Program-made: the position numbers and the translations under genes
In this document: positions 8,633-17,363 of the stretch, piece after piece
Numbering within the stretch: position 1 is the first letter of the stretch
Layout: the number at the start of each line of letters is the position of its first letter
The notes under the pieces: generated by a model
What the model was told of the DNA's origin: nothing
The model's database searches: none
Seen by the model: the letters and a program-made list of their open reading frames with translations, nothing else
Origin: Phytopseudomonas straminea
GTDB lineage: Bacteria; Pseudomonadota; Gammaproteobacteria; Pseudomonadales; Pseudomonadaceae
Direction: 5' to 3'
Assembly: GCF_900112645.1 (NCBI RefSeq)
Contig: NZ_FOMO01000002.1
Span: 119,593-183,592, forward strand
Length of the DNA: 64,000 bases

Positions 8633-10488
8633 TCAGCGGCCTCCTCACGCAGAATTTCGTCAATTATTGAGTCTGCAATCGCATCTTGTTCAGCTTGCTC
8701 TTCCGGCGTTAGCGCTGGTTTTCTAAAACGGCGGTGCTGCGCCATCTTGCGCACGAACAAAGCGTAATCTGGGTCGCGAAAGTCGGCGGTAGAAAAACCC
8801 AAATCAGCCAGCTCGGCGGAAAGCCGTGACAGCTCAGCATCTTCTGCTGGCGAGCGCGGTTGCTTTACAAACAGCTCATTGCGCCGGAACAGGCGCCGCT
8901 CGGTTTCGATATCCAGAGTGGACGACAGACCGAACAACTCGCTCTTAAGGAGTCCAGTCACACCCATGCCTTGCGGGTGTTCATCAGGTATATCCACTAC
9001 CGTCAGACTACCGTTGCGTCTCAGGATATGTACCTGCTCGCGCTTCAGGCTGCCCACCATCATGGGGTCGTGAGTGGTGAGGAGTATCTGCGATTCACCT
9101 TGCACTAGCGTACCGTCATCCGAGGCCAGTACACCTTCGATGTCATCGAAATACCGCAGCTTCCAGATCGGATTCAGATGAGTGTCTGGCTCATCTAGCA
9201 GGAACAGGCAATTGTCTTCGCGGGTAATGCGCATCAGGCCTAGCACGGTAAGCATTTGCAGCTCGCCTTCCGACAGATGCGTAAAGCTCACCTTGCCGCC
9301 GTGCTCATCGCGCTTTTTGACTGTAATCCGCACTTCATCGATCAGGTCGCCAATGTATGCTCCCTCTGCATAGCGAAAGAAGCTGTCGGTGCTGCCGACC
9401 AGCTCGCCCAGTTGTTTGAGCTTCTCCTGACTCGGCACGAACAGATAGAGCTGCTTTTGTCTTTCGGTGCGACCACGGAAGTCGATCTGCTTGGTCGCCT
9501 CCTGCTCAATGGGCGCCCAGGACACTTGCCAGAGCTTGTCAAGAAACTCGCTGACCACGTTGCCTCGCGCATACCAGAAGCGCGGATCGCCTTCATTTAG
9601 GTCCTGTTCGTCGAACTTGCCACTCCGGCGCTTTTCGCGCAGGCGGTGAGGCTCTTTAAGTACGAAAAGTGCGGACTCAAGCGATTCGATGTGCAGGTTC
9701 TTCAGAACCTTCTGGAACACCGGGTCATCAGATAGCAAACACGCCAGCAACACCAACTGGCTATGACCGCCACGGCAATAGAACAGGCGACGCAGGCGGT
9801 CGTCGCCAAGGTGCTTCAAGCGTCCACGATGCCGATCTTCTGCTTTGGCAAAGAATTGTGTTCTTTGCTCGTGAAATGGCTTTAGTTCATCCTGAATCAT
9901 ACGAAGCTCATCGAATTCAGCATCGCTGAGGTCGCTCTGATCTTTCCCGCTGAACCTACGCAAGGCTTCTTCAAGCTCAATCATCCGATCAGGAGCTTCA
10001 TAGGTGTCGGGTAGCACCTCGTCGGTAGTGATTTCCTGGCGCAGGTTGAAGCGGCGCTGATGCTCCTGGAACAGCACCTCGATGCGTTCGTTGCGACCGG
10101 AGTAATAGGCAAAAATGTGCGCTGGCAGCAGCTCACGGTTTTTCAGCAGATAGCCTTGCGATTCGGCCTTTCCGTCCACCCACACATAGGGGCGCTTTTG
10201 TTTGGCCGTGTCGGCTTCTATGTGCACCACGTAGTCCCGAATGCTGTATTCCAGCGTGTAATCGAAGGCTGCTTCGCGGTCCAAATCGACATCACGGAAG
10301 ATGGTGATAAGCGCTTCGATCAGGTTGGACTTGCCGGTGCCGTTCTGTCCGATCAAGGCATGGCTGCGAATCTGCTTCGGCTGTACATCTGCAGGCGCAC
10401 TCTCGCTGGATCGCAAGTGCGTCGCGAAGCTGATGTCGAGATCACGCAGATTGCGAAAGGCAGGGATGCGGATGCGGAGCAGCTGCAT
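8629..10488 (-). CDS. AAA/ABC-type ATPase, PtuA-like
   Basis: A 619-residue SMC/ABC-like ATPase. Walker A GQNGTGKS is at about 47-54, the ABC signature LSEGEL at 405-410, Walker B CLFLLDEPD at 427-435, and the switch His in TTHDP at 473. The insert between them (about 165-340) is helical. This is the layout of overcoming-lysogenization/PtuA/RloA-type defence ATPases. It begins 1 base after the hsdS stop and overlaps the HNH gene by 4 bases, so it is part of the hsd operon. Paired with an HNH protein it matches PtuA; RloA, known from type I loci, is the alternative. Confidence 0.75.
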   Translation of the reverse strand: MQLLRIRIPAFRNLRDLDISFATHLRSSESAPADVQPKQIRSHALIGQNGTGKSNLIEALITIFRDVDLDREAAFDYTLEYSIRDYVVHIEADTAKQKRPYVWVDGKAESQGYLLKNRELLPAHIFAYYSGRNERIEVLFQEHQRRFNLRQEITTDEVLPDTYEAPDRMIELEEALRRFSGKDQSDLSDAEFDELRMIQDELKPFHEQRTQFFAKAEDRHRGRLKHLGDDRLRRLFYCRGGHSQLVLLACLLSDDPVFQKVLKNLHIESLESALFVLKEPHRLREKRRSGKFDEQDLNEGDPRFWYARGNVVSEFLDKLWQVSWAPIEQEATKQIDFRGRTERQKQLYLFVPSQEKLKQLGELVGSTDSFFRYAEGAYIGDLIDEVRITVKKRDEHGGKVSFTHLSEGELQMLTVLGLMRITREDNCLFLLDEPDTHLNPIWKLRYFDDIEGVLASDDGTLVQGESQILLTTHDPMMVGSLKREQVHILRRNGSLTVVDIPDEHPQGMGVTGLLKSELFGLSSTLDIETERRLFRRNELFVKQPRSPAEDAELSRLSAELADLGFSTADFRDPDYALFVRKMAQHRRFRKPALTPEEQAEQDAIADSIIDEILREEAAE

Positions 10489-10489
10489 A

Positions 10490-12445
10490 TCAGGCGCTCA
10501 CCGTATCGGCCGACTTTTCACGCATTTCGGCCGGGGTCGGCTCCAGAATCCAGCCGCAGGCCACTTCGGTTTTCAGCTGCGCGTAAAAGGCATCTATTTC
10601 GCCACCAAAGCGCTGCCACAAATCCTTGGCGCTCATCTCGCCATTGTGGCGTGCCAGAGTAGTGGCAAGCGGTGCTTGAGCTTTGATATCAGGCGCTGTT
10701 CCCAAGCGTAGAGGAGCGATCAATTCGGTTTGCGGGGCTTTCATAGGTTCCTCATCTTGTTCGATGGCGATGCCGGTGAAGCTAGAAACAACGGCGCCAG
10801 CAAGGAGCGCTGACAGCGCCTGCTTCCGCTCCAACTGGCGACGCCATTTGTTGCAATGAGTGGTCAATTCAGAGAGCGCAGAGAGAATTCGCTGCTGCTC
10901 GTCCAGTGGCGGGATCGGAAGCGCAAAACTGCGAACCTGCGTCATGTTGATAGACGCAAGATTCGTCGTCTGCTTGGAAGCCCCGGCAAAATAATCTCGT
11001 CCAATGCCGGAGTTGAAGACCAATTCAACCCATTCATTAAGCAGCTGCCCGCTGGGGACTCGTGCCTTAAACACGTGATTTTGATGGAGGCAGTTTGCTA
11101 CACCGCCACGCCAAATCGCCGTGCGTCCAACCTTGTCCCAATCTCCACCTTCTGTGATCAAGAGATCGCCTTCGTGGATCTGATACTTCGCCAGCTCCTC
11201 AGCGGCAATCTCTATCGACTTCAAACCTTCGAGTTTGAAATGCCCTCTCTGAACATTGGCTACGGCCAAGTACGGGCAGACCATCACCTGCTTGCCACGA
11301 AGATCGCGCCCTTTGGTAACGCCACCAATAACGACCGCCACTTCATCGAAAGCGGTGACCGCCCAATGATCGGGATAGATCTCTTCGCACTCAGCCATGC
11401 CAACAAGCTTTTGGCGACGCATCAAGCCATCTGTAATGTACTGAGCCCGCAATTGCGAGCAATCTGCTTTGATCACATCAAGGTCAGGTAGCGCCACAGA
11501 GGCTTCCGCAAGCAGGCCGCGAACGGCTAGGTTTTTCAGCTCAGCGACAACGACATCCACATCCTCCGGCGTATGAAACAGCTGCCCGAAGTTGTCGGCA
11601 AGGCGTGCCCAGGTAGCTTGCAGTTCGTACGGGCTTGTGGCGCTGGCGACGGCTTGCAGGGTGGACTGGCGCAGGGAGTTTTGCAGTTTAAGGCGCTCTT
11701 GCTGCTGTGCCTCTAACTGATCGCAAAGGGCTATCAGTTCATCGACTTTGGCGACGATGCGGAATTGTTCTTCAAGCGGAGGTATTGAAATTTCAAGCTG
11801 TTCAAATTTTTCCTTCGTCATGTGTGCCATAGAAATCCCATGGCCAGACGCCTTGATTTCCTGAGTCTTCTCCAGCAACCACGTGTACAGAAATGATTTA
11901 TTAATTTCCTCGCTACTGAACAGGTCGAGCTTCCATATGTGGTAGTGGTAGATGACGCGCCCCCCACGCCAAATGAAGGGGCCAAATGATGCAGACCAAG
12001 CGAATAGCAGATCACCTGCATCGCAGTACTTGTCTTCATCTAGCTCCAAGTTGGAGAAGTACCAACGGTTGGACGTGAAGAGGTTTCCAACACGCAAAAC
12101 TGGTGTACCCGCTTCCAATAACTCTGCTTTTGAGTACGCGCGACCATTGAGAACACGAACAAGATCACACAACCGAGTGCTGACCCAACCCTGCGGCAAC
12201 TGCGAACTTTCTTGGCTGCCTCTATGGATGGTCGCGACTGCTTTCTTTCGTCTTCCTGTTGCAGGCCTGCTCTGCGCAATTGTCTTGATACGCTCCAGTT
12301 GCTTGATGGCCGGCTCTTCTGACTCGTCCTGTGAGACAAGGCGCCCCTGCACTGCCAAAGCCAATATCAACTCTCGCAATCGCGTCACGCCTCCTGGCGC
12401 ATTCGCGATAACCCCAAACTCCGCCAAAAACTTTTGCGCATCCAT
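10490..12445 (-). CDS. hsdS: Type I restriction specificity subunit HsdS with C-terminal extension
   Basis: A 651-residue DNA-recognition subunit. Two target-recognition domains are visible, each followed by a conserved helical region: SIPPLEEQFRIVAKVDELI (about 215-235) and PIPPLDEQQRILSALSELT (about 500-520). After the second one the protein continues about 100 residues beyond a normal HsdS end, with a winged-helix-like segment (APLATTLARHNGEMSAKDLWQRFGG). The frame overlaps hsdM by 1 base and ends 1 base before the ATPase gene. It directs the HsdM/HsdR complex to a bipartite target that cannot be predicted here. Confidence 0.9.
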   Translation of the reverse strand: MDAQKFLAEFGVIANAPGGVTRLRELILALAVQGRLVSQDESEEPAIKQLERIKTIAQSRPATGRRKKAVATIHRGSQESSQLPQGWVSTRLCDLVRVLNGRAYSKAELLEAGTPVLRVGNLFTSNRWYFSNLELDEDKYCDAGDLLFAWSASFGPFIWRGGRVIYHYHIWKLDLFSSEEINKSFLYTWLLEKTQEIKASGHGISMAHMTKEKFEQLEISIPPLEEQFRIVAKVDELIALCDQLEAQQQERLKLQNSLRQSTLQAVASATSPYELQATWARLADNFGQLFHTPEDVDVVVAELKNLAVRGLLAEASVALPDLDVIKADCSQLRAQYITDGLMRRQKLVGMAECEEIYPDHWAVTAFDEVAVVIGGVTKGRDLRGKQVMVCPYLAVANVQRGHFKLEGLKSIEIAAEELAKYQIHEGDLLITEGGDWDKVGRTAIWRGGVANCLHQNHVFKARVPSGQLLNEWVELVFNSGIGRDYFAGASKQTTNLASINMTQVRSFALPIPPLDEQQRILSALSELTTHCNKWRRQLERKQALSALLAGAVVSSFTGIAIEQDEEPMKAPQTELIAPLRLGTAPDIKAQAPLATTLARHNGEMSAKDLWQRFGGEIDAFYAQLKTEVACGWILEPTPAEMREKSADTVSA

Positions 12446-14223
12446 CAGGCGTCCTCACCAATAAAGTGATGCGCCAGCGCGGCAGCTAGTTCGCTCTTGA
12501 GCTGGTTTTCAGTTTCTTCGATTTCGCCCAGCAGCTTTTTGTATTTCTCCAGCAGCAGATCCGGGTCGTGGCTTTCCTCTTCAGCCGCGTTGGGGTTTTT
12601 CAAGTCGAGGTTGAAGATGGGCCAGTAGAGACGATCACCCGCCGACTGTGCATCACGCGCTTGCAAACGTAGCGGCTCCGCTTGGGCGCGCAGTTCGGCA
12701 ATCTGCGCCTCGATCTTTGCGCGGTAGGCAATGTCGGTGCTGCCGACCAGGCTGTTGCGCAGGTCGCGGGCCTCGCCTTCCAGCGCGGCGGCTTGGTTGC
12801 TCAGCGTTTCAGCACGCTGCCAGTGTGGCTGTGCGGTGGCTTCCGCCTGCTCACGTTTGGTTTTGAAATCCACCTTCCAGGCGAATTCACTTTCCACGCG
12901 GTCGGCAAAGTCGTTGGCCTCACTGCCCCACCAGTCCTGCTCGGGTTTGAACTCTTCCAGCCGGATGGGCTTGGTTTTGGAATAGCTCTTGTAGCCCGAC
13001 GGATAAGGGTGCTCGTAGAACCAGATGGTTTCGGTGTGGAAGTGCTCGGTACCATCATCCACGGTGCTGCCCTTGGTGAAAAACAGCAGGTTGGTCTTGA
13101 TGGTGGTGTAAGGGGCGAACACGCCCTTGGGTAGGCGGATGATGGTGTGCAGCTTGCAGTCACGCAGCAGGAGCTTTTTCAGTGTGCCTTTGATGCCATC
13201 GCCAAACAAGAAACCATCGGGCAGCACCACGGCGGCGCGGCCGTTCTCTTTCAAGAGTTTTTTGATGATGAGCGCCATGAACATGTCGGCGGTCTCGCGG
13301 GTGCGCAGGTCGGCTGGGTAGTCGCTGCCGACACCGTCATCCTCATAGCCACCAAAAGGCGGATTGGTGATAATGCAATCGACCTTGTCGTTAGCACTCC
13401 ATTCGTTCCATCCTATGCCCAGCGTGTTTTTGTGCTCGATCTGGCTGGGCACGTCGATGCCGTGCAACAGCATGTTGGTAGTGCACAGAAGGTGGGGTAG
13501 CTGCTTTTTTTCGATGCCGTGGATCAGCTCTTCAATGGCGCGCCTGTCTTCGGCACTGGATTTGGCGCTGAGCTGATTGCGGAAGTGGTCGATGGCGGCG
13601 GTCAAAAAGCCGCCGGTACCGCAGGCCGGGTCCATCACAGTTTCGCGCTTGTCCAGACGCGGATTAACGCGGTCGGCCATGAAGGCAGTAATCGCACGTG
13701 GGGTGTAGAACTCACCCGCGTTGCCGGCGCCGCGCAGGTCGTTAAGCATCTGCTCGTAGACGTCACCCAGGTTGGCGCGGGTTTTGAAATCATGGAAGTT
13801 GATGGCCTCGTCCAACTTTTCGATCACGGCGAGCATCTGCGAGCCGGATTTCATGTAGTTGTTGGCATCGCGGAAAACTTCACGGATGACCTTGTGCTGG
13901 GGGCTGCGGTCGGCATCTATCTGATCTTTGAGTGCAGGAAACAGCTCATTGTTGACGAAGCCTATTAACTCGCTGCCCGCGATCTGCGGCTTTTTCTTGC
14001 CATCGGCATCTGGAAGATATTTTGCCCAGTTACGCCAGCGGAATCGCTCAGGCAAGGGGGACTGGTAATCAGCCTTGTCGTCTTCCCATTCTTCTTCGCG
14101 CTGGTCGAACACTTTGAGGAAGAGCATCCAGGTGAGTTGGCCCAGGCGCTGGGCGTCGCCATCAACGCCGTCATCCTTACGCATGATGTCCTGGATGGAT
14201 TTGATGGTACTACTGAGGTTCAT
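12445..14223 (-). CDS. hsdM: Type I restriction-modification DNA methyltransferase HsdM
   Basis: A 592-residue N6-adenine methyltransferase. It has the N-terminal HsdM_N helical domain (LGQLTWMLFLKVFD), the AdoMet motif DPACGTGGFL at 198-207 and the catalytic motif IV NPPF at 287-290. The C-terminal third is coiled-coil-like (repeated Glu/Ala/Leu). It methylates host DNA with HsdS and is also part of the restriction complex. The gene starts 34 bases after hsdR and overlaps hsdS by 1 base. Confidence 0.95.
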   Translation of the reverse strand: MNLSSTIKSIQDIMRKDDGVDGDAQRLGQLTWMLFLKVFDQREEEWEDDKADYQSPLPERFRWRNWAKYLPDADGKKKPQIAGSELIGFVNNELFPALKDQIDADRSPQHKVIREVFRDANNYMKSGSQMLAVIEKLDEAINFHDFKTRANLGDVYEQMLNDLRGAGNAGEFYTPRAITAFMADRVNPRLDKRETVMDPACGTGGFLTAAIDHFRNQLSAKSSAEDRRAIEELIHGIEKKQLPHLLCTTNMLLHGIDVPSQIEHKNTLGIGWNEWSANDKVDCIITNPPFGGYEDDGVGSDYPADLRTRETADMFMALIIKKLLKENGRAAVVLPDGFLFGDGIKGTLKKLLLRDCKLHTIIRLPKGVFAPYTTIKTNLLFFTKGSTVDDGTEHFHTETIWFYEHPYPSGYKSYSKTKPIRLEEFKPEQDWWGSEANDFADRVESEFAWKVDFKTKREQAEATAQPHWQRAETLSNQAAALEGEARDLRNSLVGSTDIAYRAKIEAQIAELRAQAEPLRLQARDAQSAGDRLYWPIFNLDLKNPNAAEEESHDPDLLLEKYKKLLGEIEETENQLKSELAAALAHHFIGEDA

Positions 14224-14257
14224 CGTGTTGTTCTCGACTCACGTGGCCTGACTCGGG

Positions 14258-16693
14258 TCAGGCTTGTTTCAGTTCGTTCTGGTCGTAAAGCGCTTGTTCA
14301 AGCTCTTGCACGGCCTGGGTGTATTGCTCGATGCTGCCGAAGATGCCGCGCCGGATCTGGGTTTTGCTGCCGAACTGGTCAAACGGCGGTAGCTCCAACA
14401 CCTTCGCGTCTTCAATGTCCTGCACACCGTGGTCGGCAAATTTATCCAGTAGGGCTTCAAGCACGGCGCGAGCCTGCTCACCGTATTTAGTGAACACATC
14501 GCGCTTCTTGACGTTGTTAGCGCGCTCGCGGCGGGTGAGCGGTTTCTGGTCGAAAGCGACGTGGGTGACCAGATCGAAGACATCCAGCTCGCTGCCGTTA
14601 GCGACGGCCTGCTGCAGGATTTCGAGTGGGACGCCATGGTCGATCAGTTCTTTGAGCACAGCCTGCTTGCGCTCAGCACTGTTCCAGCGGCGCAGAAAAT
14701 CTGTGAGCGTGCCGAACTCCGCTTGCAATGCCTTCCTGATATCGTCCTTGAGCAGGACACGGTAATCCTCGGTGATGAGTTTGCCGTCGGCGTCGAGGTA
14801 TTGCGAGCGCTCTACCGCGACGCGCACATTTACGTCGTCAATCACATATTTGACGCGACCTTCGCCACCTGTGCCGCCGATATTGCTACCAGGGGGGCTT
14901 TCATCGCTGCCAGTGGCATCGAGTCCGTAGGGCGGCGGCTCTTGCTCGCCAATACCAGGCACTTCGATGACTTCTGGCGGCACCACAGACTCGTCAGGTT
15001 TAGGCTCGTAGATCACCACAGGCTCGCCGTCGAAATCAGGGTCAGCAAATAAACGCGTGGCGCCCTTGAAATCCATGATGGTGAAGTAGAGTTTCTGATA
15101 GTCCTCTCGCAGGCGGGTGCCACGGCCAATAATCTGCTTGAACTCTGTCATCGAGTTGATGCTCTGGTCCAACACGATGAGCTTGCAGGTTTTGGCATCC
15201 ACGCCGGTGGTGAGCAGCTTGGAGGTGGTGGCGATGACCGGGTAAAGCTCGTCGTTGTCGATGAAGTAGGAGAGCTGAGCCTTGCCTACGTTGTCATCAC
15301 CAGTGATGCGCATCACGTAGCGACGGTTGCTGGCAGCGGCGGGAATAAGCTTGACCAGCTCTTGCCGCATCCGCTCGGCGTGATCCTGGTCGTCGCAAAA
15401 CACGATGGTTTTGGCCATCGGGTCGGTGGCCTTGAGGTATTCCCATACCTTGCTAGCGACGAGCTTGGTGCGCTTTTCCAGTACCAAATTGCGGTCAAAA
15501 TCCTTGGTGTTGTATTGGCGCTGTTCCACCATTTGGCCGAGCTTATCTACCTTGCCCTTCTCGGGGGTATAACCTACCGCATCGGCATCGGTAGCGATTC
15601 GGATAACCTTGTAAGGAGCGAGGAAACCATCCTCGATGCCCTGCTTGAGTGAATACGTATAAACAGGATCACCAAAGTAGATGATGTTGCTGACTTCCTT
15701 CGTCTCCTTGGGTGTGGCGGTCAGGCCTAGGTGGGTGGCACTGTTAAAGTATTCAAGTACGTCCCGCCAGGCAGAGTCATCAGCGGCACTGCCGCGATGG
15801 CATTCGTCGATGACCACCAGATCGAAGAAATCGGCCGGAAACTGACGATAGATCTGCTTCCACTCCTCACGCCCAGTTACGGCCTGATAGAGTGCCAGAT
15901 AGATTTCGTAGTTCTTCTTGACCTCGCGATTAGTGACCTTGTGCATCACCTCGCCAAAAGGGGCGAAATCCTGCTGCATAGTCTGGTCAACGAGGATGTT
16001 GCGGTCGGCCAGAAACAAAATGCGCTTCTTGGCCTTTGCCTTCCACAGCCGCCAGATGATCTGGAATGCCGTATAGGTTTTGCCGGTACCGGTGGCCATG
16101 ACCAACAGTACCCTCTGCTGGCCTTTGGCGATGGCCTCAATGGAACGGTTGATAGCGACTCGCTGGTAATAACGCGGCTCCTTGCCACTGCCGTCAGAGT
16201 AAAAAGGCTGCTCGACGAGTTTGACCGCAGTGTCCGTGCAAAGCCCCTTCCATTTCTGGTAAAGCGGCCACAGCTTGTCTAGTGATGGGAACTCGGTGAG
16301 CGAGAGCTCACGCTCGATAGGCTGCGTTAAGCCAGTACGGTCGTGAAAGAGAAATCCTTCGCCGTTGCTACTAATAGCAAATGGGGCATCCAACATCTCC
16401 GCATAAGCCAGAGCCTGCTGCATTCCATGCCCAACAGAAAACTTGGCTTGCTTGGCCTCAATCACCGCAATCGGAACGTTTGGCCGAGCATAAAGCACAA
16501 AATCCGCACGCTTAGGGCCACCCTTGACTTCAGGGTTCTTGATACGGGTCGCCAGCTTGCCACGTACCATTACTCGACCGTCGGTGAGACTTACTTCCTC
16601 ACGGAACTGATGCTGCAGCCAGCCTGCTTGCTGTATGGCCGGTGTTATGAGCTTCGTGCAGATGTCGCGTTCAGAATACTGCGCCCTGTCCAT
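14258..16693 (-). CDS. hsdR: Type I restriction endonuclease subunit HsdR
   Basis: An 811-residue motor-nuclease. The PD-(D/E)xK nuclease domain (RADFVLYARPNVPIAVIEAK; D64, E79, K81) precedes the superfamily 2 translocase, with Walker A MATGTGKT at about 199-206 and the DECH box at 296-299, followed by a QxxGRGTRLR motif VI. The C-terminus resembles the EcoEI R-subunit domain. The ATG at 16693 is chosen because a run of six G lies 7 bases upstream; a TTG four codons earlier is the alternative. First gene of the five-gene defence operon. Confidence 0.92.
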   Translation of the reverse strand: MDRAQYSERDICTKLITPAIQQAGWLQHQFREEVSLTDGRVMVRGKLATRIKNPEVKGGPKRADFVLYARPNVPIAVIEAKQAKFSVGHGMQQALAYAEMLDAPFAISSNGEGFLFHDRTGLTQPIERELSLTEFPSLDKLWPLYQKWKGLCTDTAVKLVEQPFYSDGSGKEPRYYQRVAINRSIEAIAKGQQRVLLVMATGTGKTYTAFQIIWRLWKAKAKKRILFLADRNILVDQTMQQDFAPFGEVMHKVTNREVKKNYEIYLALYQAVTGREEWKQIYRQFPADFFDLVVIDECHRGSAADDSAWRDVLEYFNSATHLGLTATPKETKEVSNIIYFGDPVYTYSLKQGIEDGFLAPYKVIRIATDADAVGYTPEKGKVDKLGQMVEQRQYNTKDFDRNLVLEKRTKLVASKVWEYLKATDPMAKTIVFCDDQDHAERMRQELVKLIPAAASNRRYVMRITGDDNVGKAQLSYFIDNDELYPVIATTSKLLTTGVDAKTCKLIVLDQSINSMTEFKQIIGRGTRLREDYQKLYFTIMDFKGATRLFADPDFDGEPVVIYEPKPDESVVPPEVIEVPGIGEQEPPPYGLDATGSDESPPGSNIGGTGGEGRVKYVIDDVNVRVAVERSQYLDADGKLITEDYRVLLKDDIRKALQAEFGTLTDFLRRWNSAERKQAVLKELIDHGVPLEILQQAVANGSELDVFDLVTHVAFDQKPLTRRERANNVKKRDVFTKYGEQARAVLEALLDKFADHGVQDIEDAKVLELPPFDQFGSKTQIRRGIFGSIEQYTQAVQELEQALYDQNELKQA

Positions 16694-16798
16694 GACGCCC
16701 CCCAAAGAGCTTTATCCGTTGTACTGAGAATATCTTGTAGAACGTCTCAATTACCAACTAGAACGACGCTTTTTGATCAAGTACAAACGCCAAGGTAT
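16694..16798 (-). promoter_or_regulatory. Upstream region of the hsd operon
   Basis: About 100 bases between the hsdR start and the tRNA-like scar. It must hold the operon promoter. On the minus strand a TTGGTA-17 bases-GATATT arrangement about 40-65 bases before hsdR is the best guess at -35/-10 boxes, with a weak fit. No operator palindrome was seen. Confidence 0.3.
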
Positions 16799-16885
16799 AA
16801 AAAAATCCAGCCACCGCTAAGCGACTGGATTTCTAGATATTTGATCGGGACGAAGTGATTCGAACACTCGACTCCTTGCAGCCTT
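16799..16885 (-). repeat. Degenerate copy of tRNA-Pro 3' end and terminator (attachment-site scar)
   Basis: Bases 16842-16880 match the 3' part of tRNA-Pro(GGG) at 26144-26182 in the same orientation: identical T-arm GTGATTCGAACACTCGA and CTTGCA, with a few substitutions, and with CCA altered to TCA. The flanking 16799-16835 also resembles the tRNA terminator at 26101-26133. The 5' half of the tRNA is missing. A direct repeat of a tRNA 3' end is the mark left by integrases that use tRNA genes as attachment sites. Not expected to make a tRNA. Confidence 0.75.
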
Positions 16886-17363
16886 ACGCGTACGTCGAGC
16901 TTATAACCTATTGATTTTCAATGCAACATCTAGGGCACTCGCAGCGACGATGTCCCTATGCAATCTGACGATTTTCTACGTTTTCCGTAAAAATCGGTGG
17001 AAAGTCGGCACAACCGCCTAAACACAGGCCTTAGAAGTCTCTAACGAGTCATGCGGAATCTGCCTCGATATGCGGCCTCGCCGTGCTTCGATCCGTACCA
17101 AGCGAATAGCGCACCGCTTCCATCTCATCGGTTCAAAGGCCAGATAAAGGTTGACTTCTGATTTTCTCGTGTGTTGAATGCGCCCCCTTATTTCCCCCTC
17201 TCTCTCAAGTGGTGAACGAAGTGCCCTGCTCCAGCCAACAAGCCTGATACCGACGACGGTCCATCGTGCCTGATGGCTGCCTGCGCACTTGCGTGGCCGC
17301 TTTCCACATTTTGCCCGCCTGAACCCTTGTCGTCGGTTTTTCCAATTGCAATGGAGAAAACCC
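16886..17363. other. Non-coding stretch between scar and RNA ligase
   Basis: About 480 bases with no credible gene on either strand. There is a small inverted AT-rich motif around 16970-17000 (TTTTCTACG and CGTAAAAAT parts). No integrase remnant was recognised. The promoter for the RNA-repair pair should lie in its last 100 bases. Confidence 0.5.

Noticed and set aside
16842-16885. A second functional tRNA-Pro
   Set aside because: Only the 3' half is present, CCA is changed and the 5' half does not pair.
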